46,169 nucleotides of DNA, taken from positions 702,444-748,612 of the forward strand of contig JBOZIK010000001.1 of NCBI GenBank assembly GCA_051453625.1. Reading direction: 5' to 3'. Under the pieces are notes generated by a model. The model had not been told where the DNA came from and searched no databases. It was given only the letters and a program-made list of their open reading frames with translations. Made by a program: the position numbers and the translations under genes. Positions 10,017 to 22,195 of this stretch are shown here, piece by piece. The DNA is from Welwitschia mirabilis. Lineage: Eukaryota > Gnetophyta > Gnetopsida > Welwitschiales. How positions within the stretch are numbered: the stretch's first letter is position 1; each line of letters starts with the position of its first letter.

Positions 10017-10956
10017 TAAAAGTGACTTTCTTATAGTTTTTATTTATTATACAAGACTTGTCAAGATCAATTCTTAGAATAACAAAGTAGTTTGTTAGTT
10101 TAACTAACTAACTATGCAATATAAGAATGATCGTAAGATAATGCTGGCAATACCTATTTTAAAGAATTATTATATCCTAATACCTATCTAGTAATAGGTA
10201 TAGTATGAAGATAAGATTAATATTTTTTCAAGAAATATGTTAGTTCGAAATACTTTTCAACATTCAAATAAAGTAAATTATCATTATAAAAGATAACTTT
10301 TTAGTTATGTAATATGTAATAATTGATAAAATAAAATCATAATACAACCATATTCTTTTCATAAATATAATTATTATAATATTATAAATGAGCTAATTAC
10401 AAATAGTATTTCCTTTTTAAGTCAGAACTAAAATGAAGAAGAATACTCCATGGTTGATTTCAAGGCTTGGAACCATTCCTAAAGATCCTTATAATGATAG
10501 TTATAGTTAAATTTATACTAATTCTTGGGTAATTAGAGAGAAGACATTTGTACAAAGATGAATAACTCCTTCCCCTATATTAACGAAGTACGTTACCACT
10601 TGTTATGCATAAATTTAATGGACTTTGCCCTGATTTGTAGATTTCCTCCATTTGCCATGTGGATTTGCATATAATGAATTCATTTTTATTCTTGCAATGT
10701 TGATTATCATTAACAGTTGTTGTGACACTTGTTATTATGCTTTAAGTATACATAAATCTATAAATGAATAAGAGTTATTAGTTACTAAAGTTATGCATTA
10801 TAATCAATATGATAAGATAAATCATAATTCCAACATAATGCCTATAAAACAAACATAAGTACTAATATTTATGTAAGCTAAATATTAATTACTATGTTTC
10901 TAACCTAGAAGTATGCTTAAAAATATATTATTTTGAATGAAATTTTTAGTTTAGCA
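10017..10956 (-). repeat. X 3' LTR, proximal part
   Basis: It continues the LTR interrupted at 3,633 and aligns with 28,668-29,675. Landmarks: tacaagacttgtcaaga, acaaagta, ttagtttaacta, ctaatacctat, accattcctaaa, ttgtacaaagatgaata and actatgtttctaacct. The minus-strand start is TGCTAAAC at 10,956; homology to the other copy stops there. Confidence 0.85.
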
Positions 10957-12750
10957 TTTCTGCTAGACCCAAGATTTTGCTAGTTCCTAGTAAATAATTA
11001 AATTCTTAAATCATTTACTTGGAATTTAATCTATTTGAATTTTAACTCATTAAAATCTAAAACTGCACCATTGGCTTTTTATCTATCTCATTACATTGAT
11101 AAAATACTTTTTAGAATTTCAAGTCCAAAATGTAGAACATTGAATAACATGATGTTTTAAATACATATATTTATCATGAATGGTTAGAAATGAAAATAAT
11201 GGTATTCACTATAATTTCTAGCAATAATAGGTCCATCATACAAATAATCATTAAAATATATATGGAACTATTATGTTCTAATAATCTAGAATAATAACTA
11301 TTACCTCCTCTCATGTACCTTCTAATGTATAAATGTAACTTCTAGATTGATAGATGTGATAGATACTAACATTTATAAATAATAAAAAGATTTAAAATTT
11401 TAACGTGAAATAAGATAAAAATACTTTTATATAATTCCTAGAATAAATTTTCAATATTAAATGTAACAAGCTATTTTAGGAAAATTTTTTCACATATATT
11501 CAAATTTATTTTAATGATAAATAACTATGTTAGCTTTTTATATTTTGAATAGCATGCCTAACCTTGGTTTGTATTCACCAAAGATTTGACAAAACCCTGG
11601 TAGAGTTGTTAATTTCCATTATTATAATAGCCAATAAATTAAGTATCATTTGAGTTAATAAGGAATTAACTTGAGAAAATTACTTGGCCCTTTCAGATGG
11701 AAATGACTTTAGGCATAATACTTCAAAAAAAAAAAAAATAGTGAATTCATACTAGAATTGATGGGTTCTATTTCAATTTTCATATTAAACTATAGTTGCC
11801 CCCATAATTACCACCTCATTTTTTTTGTAATCATTTCTCTTTTGATAGTATAACTTTATGCATAAATCTAATCAAAATTTTTCAACCACTTTAAATTATT
11901 AGTTTTATGTTGTAGATAATATAAGAGTGGATGCATTAACTACATCTTATAGATCCTAGGTCCTTCATAATATGTGAAAATGATAAAATCCCCTTGCTCT
12001 TTGTTTGCCAATATAGTGTTTCCTTCAAAACAATATCCAAAGCATTATTTTGGATAATACTATAATATTTTCTTAAACTTTAAATATTTTCTATCTATAT
12101 TTAATTCTTAACTAGGTTCATATTCTTCTCATTTTCATAATTATTTTGCATCTTCCATATTAAAATTATGGTGTGTATGTTACTTCAATTTCCTACTATT
12201 ATTAAAAGGGTTACTTTATTTTGATAATAAAAATAAAAACAAGGAAGAACTAGAAAATTATAACTCTAGAAATGTATTTGACTAGTTTTTTATTTTGAAC
12301 ACTTATAAAAGTAAATGAAGATGTGTTGATAATTAGTGTTTGGTATTTGTAATAGCATTTTAATTTAGATGAAGACTCATTATGTATTGTTTCAAATGTA
12401 AAACTTACATATTACATAAAATAAAGGTGTTATCATGTAATGTCTATTAGGTTCGATGTCTACATGATATGATCACATAAGCGCATTGAAAAAGGCATTA
12501 ATGCCTATTAATTCTAGAGAGATGACTCTCTATTCATTATACAAAAGCATTACAACACTAATGTAAGGCCCTTCTAGACACATAAAAACCAAGACCAATT
12601 TTGAAGCATAATAGATTACTTTAGAATAACTTACAATAGACTTCAAAACAAGAAAATAGTTAAGTGAACAGGTACCAAAACAACTAGCTATATAATCTTT
12701 TTTCATTGCACTAAATCTATGACATTATTTTAAATTCTTGTTATGAATTA
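10957..12750 (-). other. X internal 3' end, no recognisable coding
   Basis: Read on the minus strand, it ends ctagcaaaatcttgggtctagcagaaa before the LTR, similar to the tract before the E1 and E2 3' LTRs (caaaagtctag). The rest is AT-rich and full of stops. Integrase would be expected here if X is autonomous, but I could not read any. Confidence 0.4.
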
Positions 12751-12870
12751 TTTATGATAAATTTCTTATTCTTGAAACCAAATTACCATTACATCTTCCA
12801 ATTGTTGTGATTTATGGTAAATTTCTTATTCTTGAAACTAAAACTACTAGTACATCTTTCCCTTGTTATA
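12751..12870. repeat. Tandem duplication, 60-bp unit
   Basis: 12,751-12,810 and 12,811-12,870 are two head-to-tail copies of exactly 60 bp. Both start tttatg, continue taaatttcttattcttgaaac, and share tacatcttcc or tacatctttc and ttgtt near their ends. Confidence 0.85.
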
Positions 12871-14185
12871 ACTTCCTAAAAAATGAACTTAAGGAGGGTC
12901 TTTAGAAAATTTCAAAGGGTGTTTAGGAATTTAAAATAAGATTTTCAAGGTATTATTTTCAGCATTTTCAACAACATTCCAAAATTAAAAGGGAATCTAA
13001 GACATTAATTAAGAGAAAAAGAGAGAATACATGAGGGTAGAATTTTGTTTATCTAAGTCACTAAGGAAACTTAGAGCTCAAATGAGGTCTTTAAGAACTA
13101 CAAGAGTCCCAAATAACTTTTTCAAGCTTAATCACCATCGAGACTTGACTAGATTAGAATGTAAGATAAAGTGAGAGAATAGGCATATATGAAGGCAAGA
13201 TTCAAAGGAGGCCTTTAAAATTTTGTAAGAGAATTTTAAAAATTTAGAAAGAAGTTAATAAATGATGCAAGAAATGTAAGTTTTAGTATTAGCTTTCTTC
13301 TATCCTATGTTGTTTGTACATTTGCAAAGAATTATTTTCATTTTCAGGTTTGTCTTCTAGCTTTATATTATATTTTATTTACATGATTCCAAATGTTTAC
13401 ACTTACTTTGAGATCTGATATTTAATTTTAACATAATTAATTAAAATACAAGCATTGCTTTCAATCCAGCAGAGTGTGCTATGTCAAAAATCTAGATCTG
13501 TGACTTGGATATGCATAATCCTAAGGAATAGACAGGAGATAATATTTTCAAGTAACTCTATGATTTAAAAACACAAAGATTTAATTAATTAAAAGAGGCA
13601 TTATAGGATATTCATATTTCTTAGCATCAATACTATAGCTCATTCTCCCTGTCTTTATTCCATAATGTACTCCTCATTTCTTTATGTTCCTAATGCCACT
13701 TATAGTCTAATAAATACCAATACTTCTATAAATATGGATCCAAGTTTTATTTATTCAAGTTGATATATTGTTACTCACTCCTTTCTATCTTTATTACCAA
13801 TGATGTATGCACTCTCTCGATTTTGTCAAATACATAAATAAAAATTAAGTTTATTTTTGGGTCTTAAAACATTAACCAAAATAGTAAGGTTTTCTAGGAT
13901 AATATTTTATATTATCTTGATTTTCTTTATTAATATGATGTTTTATTTTTACATAATTTTAGTTTAGTATTTCTATGCATTATCTACACCTTCAAGGGTC
14001 TAATAGATTAAACTTAGATTATTTCATAGGACTAGTAACTAAAATACATTATAAAATGGCAAGCATGCTAAGAAGAAAATACACATGCCTTAATACTATA
14101 AGTAATAGCTATAGATATGAATCTAGGGATCTTGTGCTCTTATTATAATAAGATATGATCTTATGATTTTAGTTTTAAAACAAAT
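12871..14185. other. X internal DNA, unassigned
   Basis: AT-rich. Short purine-rich stretches recur at 12,890-13,250 (aggagggtcttta, aaggaggccttta), perhaps another decayed duplication. No protein motif recognised on either strand. Confidence 0.4.
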
Positions 14186-14205
14186 GTACGTGTGCGCGCG
14201 TGTGC
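14186..14205. repeat. Alternating purine-pyrimidine tract, CpG-bearing
   Basis: gtacgtgtgcgcgcgtgtgc is a perfect 20-base alternation of purines and pyrimidines with four CpG steps. The rest of the window has almost no CpG. Such tracts can adopt Z-DNA; it may simply be a GT microsatellite seed. Confidence 0.8.
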
Positions 14206-16124
14206 CTGTGTATTTACGAGAACTAATAAATGCATAAGCATATTGATAGAAAGGAGCATTTTAGCACTTAAAATCAAATACAATAATTAAAATATTCTAA
14301 GCCTTGTCTACTAATCCTTCATATACTATATAACATAGCATAGAGATAGTGTGAAACTTGATTTAAGGATTTCTTAAACTAAGTCCTTAATCCTTTTGTA
14401 TCTAGTATATGCTTTATAAAATAAATCAAAAATACTTATAGAGTTAATCTAAAGGTTTCTTAGATTAATGAAAAAATTAGTCTTGAAAAAATAATTTCAT
14501 AATAGAAGCATATTCTCCCAGATATTGATTAAGCATAAACAAATCCAAATTCTATATTGCACTCTTCTTACTCTAGTTTATTTTAGAACACTTTAGTCTT
14601 GAATTCTTTTTTTCTTGCATTGAAAAAACATACTAGAATCATTTTGAAATGCATAAGTGATGCATAACATAACTCTTCACTTCTTTAGGTTCATCATTAT
14701 GATTAGGGAACGTTGATAAATGAAACTTTAGTTTGGGTTTGGTTTTATTTATTTTTCATGTATTCTCTTTCTTCTTCTTTTTCTTCTTTTAAACTTTATT
14801 TGAGTTACATTAATAGCAAATAATAAAGATGCACATCCAATTTAACATTAAAATGATATTTTAATAACTATTGATGTCTAACAAAGGAAATTAATAAAAT
14901 GGCTTTACCTTCTGAAATAAACTTGTATAATATGAAATAAAAATTACTTTCACTACTATGTAAATACTAATTAATCATTTATTTTAATAAAGTTATTTTA
15001 TTTAATACCTTAATAAGTAAGAATGAAATAAGTTAGATTTCAAGAGATGTAACCATCAATTCACTAATTATTTTGAAAAGATTAAATATTTTTAAAGTAT
15101 GATCTAAATGAGATTTAATGATCAAAATCTAAGTCTTAGCTTGTTGTTCAGTGTCAACTTCTAATGATAACTAATTTATAACATAAAAAATCTAAATTAC
15201 GAGAAATTGTAAAAATTTAGCCACTAAATCAACAACATATCCATCATGGATGAAGGAATGGATATGAGAGGGTTATGAGGTATGTCTTCACATTTCATCT
15301 TCTTTTTGTCCTTTTTTTCCTTTTTTCTATTTTTTAAGTAAATGCTTGAGATGGACTAGATATACCTGATAAGCAAATTGTAACTAATCATACATTAGAT
15401 GACACCTAAAGCATGATTATCCATTTCTAATTTTTATTCCATTTATCCATTAGTAGTGGTTAGAAAAAATTAAAGTGCATTAAGAAGAGTGAAACCACTA
15501 TTAAAAATGTAAGGATTCACAACTCTAATTTTAAGCTAAATCCCATATAATCAATCCTTTAGTGAAGTTTCCATAGATACCATATTACACTACCGAAGGC
15601 CCCTTTTAGTATTTTCCCTAATGCACTTGTGGTAGGATAATGTACTTAATTTATTTTGGTTTTAGACTTATGACGAAATATGAATTCTGATGACACATGG
15701 TTCTTAAATATCATAGTTAGACCAAAACATTTGGCTAGTATAAAAATAATTTCTTATAATCCACCATTCCATGTTCTCCACTAGTTAAATAGTTGGATGA
15801 TAATAAATATTAACTAAATTATTTTATCATCATTTAGAGACTAACATGTTTTAAGTAATGATTTTTTTTTCATTTCATAATTCTTGATTGAATATAATGT
15901 AATCCTTAATATCTTTCAAATTCCATTCTCATAAGGGATAATATAATCTAAATGTACTTAATCTATTGTATACTAAAACTATCAAATTAGTGTAAAACGT
16001 ATTTAGAAAAATACAAAGTGAATTAAGTAAAGTAAATTAATATATCTCAAAGACTTAAAATATAAAAGATGACATTCAACATTAAAACACTCATAATGTT
16101 AAATCAAAATATGGCTATTGATGT
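14206..16124. other. X internal DNA, unassigned
   Basis: AT-rich and stop-rich on both strands. The expected place for X polymerase domains on the minus strand, but no catalytic box could be read. A patch near 15,560-15,700 is slightly GC-richer without an identifiable motif. Confidence 0.4.
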
Positions 16125-16334
16125 TTATTTATTTTTAATTGAGTTATATTTAGTTACATATGCATTTTGAAACGTGTTAAGATAAATTTTTATGTTTTTA
16201 CACATATTCTTCTTTTTTAATTTTTTATCAATAGGCTTTATTTCTTTTTTCTCAAGATAAGCATATCTTATTTCTTTCATATGTTCTTTTTCTTTTTCAA
16301 ATAATGCTTTAATTTTGATTTTACCTATGTCATT
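16125..16334 (-). pseudogene. X coding remnant, lysine-rich, function unknown
   Basis: A minus-strand reading of 69 codons without a stop, ending at TAA 16,125-16,127. It begins NDIGKIKIKALFEKEKEHMK and continues as a Lys/Glu-rich, helix-like segment, ending YVTKYNSIKNK. There is an internal ATG but no good start. Length and composition suggest a Gag- or linker-type segment of X; AT-richness alone favours Lys codons, so this is weak. Confidence 0.4.
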
Positions 16335-16628
16335 AAAAAGACTTACTTTAGTTTAGATGTTTTAATTTTATGTCTATAGCCCTTAATATTTTCATAATTT
16401 CATATAAAAAATATTTTACCATACTAGGATTATATCTTTTAAAATTATCATTTACCTTAATGCATAAATCATTCTAAAAGTCTTTTCATGGTTTAAACTA
16501 TTTCTCAAGATCATTCTTAGTTTTACTTTCTACTAATGTTTAATTGATACTTGTAGCTTCCTTTTATTATCATTACCAACTCATTATTTTTAAAATTAAA
16601 AAGTAAATGTTTTATTGGAATGGAACTT

Positions 16629-16805
16629 TTAGAAGTATTTGTAAATTTTATTTTTGATTTGGTTTACATTCCCATTCTTATTATCTATGTATTCAACGTT
16701 CTCTAATATAGACGATGAATTTATGACTTCTTGGTTATTAAAATTCTCTTTAAATAAATTTAATTCAAATAGATATTCTTCATATTTTTCTCTACTATTA
16801 TCCAT
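16629..16805 (-). pseudogene. X coding remnant, acidic 58-codon frame
   Basis: ATG at 16,805, TAA at 16,629-16,631. The reading starts MDNSREKYEEYLFELNLF and continues with many Asn and Glu residues. It lies 60 bp from the left edge of E2. On the other side of E2, at 25,830-26,200, another acidic minus-strand reading occurs (LEYLSKALEDTFIPLHL). The two could be pieces of one X polyprotein separated by E2. No family recognised. Confidence 0.4.
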
Positions 16806-16866
16806 TTATAGGTGAAGTTATCTTGAATTTTAATATTCCTTATTAATATAAACATCCAAATGATAA

Positions 16867-18059
16867 TGTTCACTATGAAATAATGTTATTTATTATAGTA
16901 AAATGAAAATATTAAATAAACTAAGTGATGACCCAATATCATTCTTTCACAGGGATATATACAATGGCAATATTAACAAAAGTAACATAATAATTACACT
17001 CCTACAATAAGAATCAAAACAAAACATAAAATTTAGTTTTGAGAAATGTGTTGAACTTTAGATGATGATGTAGAAAAATGAACATGCTCTCAAGGTCTAG
17101 TTTGCCTTATCCATTAACACTCTTTCACTCTACTACTATCCTATAATCTTCATGAAATATAATTTCAATTTAATCTCATCTAAATATTACTATTACCATG
17201 TTAATATGCATTAATAATGAAATAATGAACAACTACTTTAACATTTAAATGAGAAATAGTCTCACCTAGATATTACTAGCACCATGTTAATATGCACTAG
17301 TAATTAAGGATGAATAACTTATTTTCATATTAAAAACCAAAAAAAAATACGTTACATTAAAGGAGAACAATGAAGTTGATAGACTCCTCAAACTATCCTT
17401 GGAACAAGCTCACTCCCAAGGAAGGTTCTTAGAAAGTTATAGCTTCCTAATGCTCTAAGTATTCCCACTATAGTTTACTAACTAAAGCTACTTTACAATG
17501 AGGATTTAATAACCTTACATAGATGAGGGAATTCCTAGAGAGCTTTGTCATAATGTGGTTGATAGCTATTACATAGCACGGATTATACTTTTAAATGGTT
17601 ACATTAGGAGAAAGTTACTAAATTTAGCATGTAGCCTTAATAGATGATTCTTTATCTTCTAATGTGAGAGAGATGATGACATNNNNNNNNNNCAACATGT
17701 TATCAAAGTTAAAGATTTATTCTAATTTACATCTAACTCAGCCCATAAGTATAATCTAATGCTCTTATCATAACTATGCAAGAACATGAGAATGATTAAC
17801 TTTGCCTCAGAAGACTAGTAGTGCTAGTGACTTGGATGGTGATGTTGACATTTTCTCTTAGATTTTCTTTAGTTTTTAAGATGTCTTTCAAAAGGCAGCA
17901 ATAAGCCTAAAAATGTTATGGAAAGTTCATAATTTCACAAAACATAATAAAAACATGGAAGGCATCATTTTATAATAAAATAAATAATTTAATATCTTTT
18001 CCAATGCAAACGTGATTAAATATATTTGCTCGAAATCTCAATTTTTACATGTAAGTACA
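16867..18059 (-). repeat. E2 3' LTR
   Basis: Minus-strand start TGTACTTACATG, end TAGTGAACA. It aligns with 24,578-25,820: cactatgaaataatgttatt, attctttcacagggatatat, caccatgttaatatgca, gaggttct-like words and gtcaaagttaaagatttatt are shared. The 10-N gap at 17,683-17,692 hides about 100 bp present in the partner LTR. Confidence 0.85.
17683..17692. other. Assembly gap, 10 N (true missing length about 100 bp)
   Basis: Placeholder Ns. In the partner LTR, the sequences bordering this gap lie about 100 bp apart (roughly 25,395 to 25,493). Confidence 0.8.
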
Positions 18060-18145
18060 CCCCTAACTAGACTTTTGCTAGTCTCCTAACAAAAGTTGAT
18101 GAAGAAATGATTAACATGAAAAAATTATCTAACTGAAATATTAAA
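18060..18145 (-). promoter_or_regulatory. E2 conserved tract before 3' LTR
   Basis: On the minus strand: gataattttttcatgttaatc, then tcatcaact, then actagcaaaagtctagttag and gggtg at the LTR border. Nearly the same as 8,655-8,728 of E1. A lineage signature (tttgaggataaagttttgtt, then ttgatt) lies at 18,241-18,280. Confidence 0.6.
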
Positions 18146-18559
18146 GTATAGATATGATATAACTTTGAAAAATATTTTAATTATTTTTAAGAAATCAGGC
18201 ATTAAAATTTGAAAAATTCTATAAAAAATAGATGTCATACTCCCTAATCAAAACAAAACTTTATCCTCAAAGTTTTAAAGAGATAGAAAAATTTAATACA
18301 ATGCTTTTTAAAATAAATCAAAGTAATTAAAAAGGAAATTTTATATGACATAGATTTTCATACAATAAGCTAGAAAATCACTTTGATGTAAGCACTTCAA
18401 AACTTCAAGAAAAACTATAATGCCAAAAAATTTAAAATAGCTTATAAAACACACTCAAAAACATTTAGAAACATTAAAACATACTTAAATGTAATTCTTA
18501 TTAAAAATATATTCTACAAGAGACTAAATGTTCTAGTTTTTTATCTATCTCCTTCTACT

Positions 18560-19545
18560 TAGATGGGATTTTATTCATCTTTCAATCTAAGTCTTATGTT
18601 TTTGCAGTATCTATTACAAGAATGTTTCATTAGATAAAGAAGAATGGAATTGAATAAATGGAGAAGAATAAGAAGGAGGAGGAGGATGGAAGGATTATCC
18701 AATAGGTTCCGTACTCTTTTTGTAAGTCATTGGAGGTACATAAGAAGTTACACATGAAGGAACAAAATGAATAGAAGATGAATTATGATGAATTTCTTCC
18801 TTCGGTTGTTGCTCTTCTTCTTACTGCTCTTCCTGATATTCTTATTGCTACCTTGAAATCCAATTAGTATTACAATACTTTTAATCTTGGTTAATATTAC
18901 AAGAGGTAATGCTTTCATTCTCTGCTCTCTTCAAATCTTTACAATCTNNNNNNNNNNNNNNNNNNNNNNNNNNNNNNNNNNNNNNNNNAAGGCAAGATAA
19001 AGGAAGATTACTCTAATGACTTGCTTGGTTAGTAATAGTTCTAACCAAAAATTTGGTAATGTTAAAGGCTCTATTATTCTAGTGAGGTATAAATGGATAT
19101 TATAAGTATTCATGACATATGACATAGGTAACACATTATGAATTATTAATCTAGATAAGGTCAGTTGGTTTTTATGTAAAAACTTGCATAGAAGTATACC
19201 TTCTTTGTTGGAAGTATACTCTACATCTAAGGCATGATAATAATATTTTAAAGTTTTTACTAAAATAAAAGAAATATTATTGGAATGTTCTATCCCTAAG
19301 ACTCCTTTAAAATTAACTAAATGAATTGCCTCAATATGTGAATGAATTACCCAGGGTCTTCATCATCAAATGTTGCATTTTTTTAGAATTCAAAAAATTT
19401 TTCTACATAATAAAATGCATTAGCTTCTTTTAGCAGGTACTTACAACCTCTAGTTTCAGTTTTGATGAGATAGTAAGAAGCAAACATGTCTAGAAATGAG
19501 CTGAAAATTACCCTCTTCAATGAAAAAATCTTGTCTTTCACTCAT
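18560..19545 (-). pseudogene. E2 extra ORF after pol (conserved plant retroelement protein), broken
   Basis: Minus strand, three frames. It begins MSERQDFFIEEGNFQL at 19,545, then TETRGCKYLLKEANAFYYVE, then NATFDDEDPG, then an open run of over 120 codons at 18,989-19,359 (HLVNFKGVLGIEHSNN; LPNFWLELLLTKQVIRVIF) that enters the gap at 18,948-18,988. After the gap a Pro-rich tail is readable (PPPPSYSSPF near 18,690). The segment with FxxN, DED, then V/I and LGI spacing resembles, from memory, the large uncharacterised protein that Athila/Tat-type plant elements carry outside gag-pol. Its function is unknown; it is not needed for the basic enzymology. The family call is tentative, the coding trace is clear. 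Confidence 0.55.
18948..18988. other. Assembly gap, 41 N
   Basis: Run of N inside the E2 extra ORF; the reading frame downstream cannot be joined with certainty. Confidence 0.95.
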
Positions 19546-20289
19546 CTCTCTAGGAAAAGTAACAAGAAAGAAAATAAAACAAAGAACAAAAAATAAATGA
19601 GAGACATAAAGGAAAGTAATGTAAGAAAAAAATTAAAAAACAAAGTAAAAATGAGATTTTCAAAGAATTTTTCATGAAACATTGTAAAGAAAAATAGAAA
19701 TTTGAAAAATATATGGGGTACCATGATTCTAAAAAGCTAATAAAAACACAAGAGACAACTGAGTGGATTAAGAGGATGTGAGACTCAATCAAACAATGAT
19801 AATGCTAGTTATAATAGGTAGTGGCACTAAATCAACAAAACAGAAGCATCTCTATAGGAGACTCATGCTCAACTGTGACATTGGGAGGGTAGTGGTATTA
19901 TGGATGTGCTGAAAGACATAAGGTAAAATAGGGACTTTTATAGATTTGATTCTAAATTATAATCATTGAATCATTTAGGATAATCAATGGTTAAGATGAA
20001 TTATTGCATGGATTAAAGGACTGATTGAAAAGTCATTTCATAAAAAGCATAGTTGTGTTTCTTTGGTGTGCTTTCTCTCATAGAATAATATGATTAAAAT
20101 GCAAATTAGGGAAAATAAAACATGAACTTTAATGAAAAACTCATCAATCATAAATTCAAAATATAGAATACCTAAGTTAATGGTCATATTTATTTTAAAA
20201 TTTTACAAATTTTTATTCTAAATTTAAATGGATTTCAATGCAAAACAAACAAGGTATCTTCTAAGTAATCCTATAAAAATCCAAATTTA
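19546..20289 (-). other. E2 internal non-coding stretch
   Basis: AT-rich leader before the extra ORF. The minus strand has Phe/Leu-rich ATG frames at 19,542-19,792 that I take as low-complexity artefacts. No other motif. Confidence 0.4.
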
Positions 20290-20770
20290 GTTAAGGAAGT
20301 CTTCAAGTAGTTAAGTTAAAGAAATAAATCTCATAACAATCTTCAAATACCACCTTTTCTTTCCATTTTTATCTTTCCACAAGTACTTATGTTCTTTGTT
20401 TCAAGCATTTAGATTAAATCAAGCATTTAGTGTTATGACATATTCTTCTAATAGAGTTTAAGAATGTTGTTTTATGAAGAAGTCAGTGCTACATTGCTAT
20501 CGACTGTTTATAGCCCTAGTATAGTTGAACATATCATAAAATAGGTTATTAGAGTTGTGTTACTAATGAGCATCCATAACCCAAATACAGTAATCAATAA
20601 ATAATTTTCTTTTTGAAGAGGAGATATTTTATTTTTTTAAATCATTTCTTCTCATATTTAATAAATTTATGCATATGAAATAGATCACTAGCTTATTATC
20701 CTAATCAAGAAGAATCTTGTTCCTATAAAAATGCTTTGAAAACATGAAACATAATATGAAAGTAGTTCCC
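20290..20770 (-). repeat. Internal block shared by E2 and E1
   Basis: The counterpart of 7,600-8,090 in the same orientation relative to the LTRs. The initiator-Met-like primer motif of E1 is here eroded to tgtatttgggttatggatgc (about 20,571-20,592, minus strand). Confidence 0.75.
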
Positions 20771-21235
20771 ACATTTTTCTTTTCATTTTCTAAATTTAAA
20801 GACCTTAAGTGATACTAATCTTAATACATAACTTAGAAAATTAAAAAAAAACTCTTCTTGAAAAGTACAAGTAAACTTAAATTTTACCTAATTTTTACTG
20901 ACAAGGCAATCACTTATTAATGGTTTATTTATTTTGGGACATGAAATAGAACCATCTAATCTTTAGAATTCATGGATGAATGGTAATGGTAGCTGGTTTG
21001 TATACTACATGAGATGATTTAAAAATGGGTTGGATGTATGGAATGGTTTGAATGAGTAATGATGGTTATGATTATCAATGTAAAAAATATTCTTAGACTC
21101 TAATGAATTGGTTATGCTTTTGGCAGTGCTACTGTAAGGGGATTTTTAGAAGAATGAAATGTGAAAGGTTTGAAAATATTATGGTTATGAGTCTTAAAGT
21201 TTTAATTATTTAAAATAATAGTAGGATGGACATCA

Positions 21236-21400
21236 TTTTTTATGGATTAACTTTGCACACACATGTAAAAACTTTAAAATAACATCAAGAATGCAATCAA
21301 AATATTTTAAGTTTTTAAAGTCAAAAGTCTTCCATTCTATTTCATTTCTATGATTTTCTAATACATTATTAAAAGAAGAATCAAAATCATTGAAATTAAT
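21236..21400 (-). pseudogene. E2 reverse-transcriptase N-terminal remnant
   Basis: 55 open codons directly in frame after the protease run, separated by one TAA (21,401-21,403). NNVLENHRNEIEWKTFDFKN matches the position and spacing of the Athila/Tat segment ahead of the RT palm, and of E1 6,930-6,990. It ends at TGA 21,233-21,235. The catalytic boxes that should follow are absent, because either deletion or decay removed them. Confidence 0.6.
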
Positions 21401-21403
21401 TTA

Positions 21404-21881
21404 GGAGGAGAAAATATTTGATTCAATAAAAGAAGGATTAATATCATGAATAAAATCAACCTTATTATTATTCTCTAGAAGTTTCACAGTATTAAAAATA
21501 TTTAGATCCATATTCAGGTTATGAAAAGAAATATTCATGCTACAATTTTTACAATTAATACAGGCATTAGATTTTGCTAAAAATGGCCTACCTAATATAA
21601 CTAAACTAAATTATATCTAATTGTATCATTTCTAAGACAATGAAATCATCCAAAAAGTAGCAGTTACCAATTTGCACAACTAGGTCTTTAACAATTTCTA
21701 ACAGTGATTTTAAAGAACTACCTACTATCCATAGTTAGGTTTTAGTCATTTTAAGATAATTGAGGCTAAGTTTCTTATAAACCAACTAGGGTAAAATGTT
21801 AATTCTTACTCCTAAATCTAATAAGGCCTGCCTTAAATGTTTCTCTCTAATTGTGATAGCGATTATGGGACAACTAAAGTC
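21404..21881 (-). pseudogene. E2 aspartic protease remnant (Ty3/gypsy, Athila/Tat type)
   Basis: The protease cleaves the Gag-Pol polyprotein inside the virus-like particle. First run 21,789-21,881: CPIIAITIREKHLRQALLDL followed by GVRINILP, where LLDLG is the active-site loop of this lineage (Asp retained). The middle, after stops and a frameshift, reads SSLKSLLEIVKDLVVQIGNC, then FLDDFIVLEM, the usual G-[IV]-V-ED-VLVQV and DF-VLDM strands. Last run 21,404-21,589, 62 codons open: RPFLAKSNACINC is the conserved GRPFLAT box, then MNISFHNLNMDLNIFN. The order and spacing of these boxes leave little doubt about the family. It lacks start codons because it was translated as part of a polyprotein. 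Confidence 0.85.
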
Positions 21882-21988
21882 TTTATATTTAGAAGGTATT
21901 TAGTATTGAATGATTACAATTGTATATTAGGCTAAAAAGGTCTTTTTTTAAACATGGATTTCTCTCTTAATCATACATATGTCTTTTA

Positions 21989-22195
21989 GAAATTTTCATA
22001 TGATAAAACTTTTATAATTACATCTAATAATGGCATGTTGATTTTTACATTTTTAAAAACTTGTAAAGATTCTAATTGTTTCTTTTTAATTTCTTCATTT
22101 CTAATTTTTTGTGTGAAGGATGGAGGTTCTTGATAATTAGGTAAAGATTCCTTTAAATTCTTGTCCTTCTTATTGTTTTCTTTGGGGATTGGTTC
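21989..22195 (-). pseudogene. E2 gag-pol linker remnant
   Basis: 69 codons open between stops. It includes NLKESLPNYQEPPSFTQ and, 20 residues on, LESLQVFKNVKINMPLLDVI followed by IKVLSYENF. The last two strings are the highly conserved Athila/Tat motif just before the protease (LEVFKKxxINIPLLDAIxQxPSYxKFLK). It sits 110 bp upstream of the protease on the same strand, as expected. Confidence 0.8.

Noticed and set aside
19542-19792. Two minus-strand Phe/Leu-rich frames of 60 and 80 codons
   Set aside because: T-rich low-complexity leader before the E2 extra ORF; no motif and overlapping frames.
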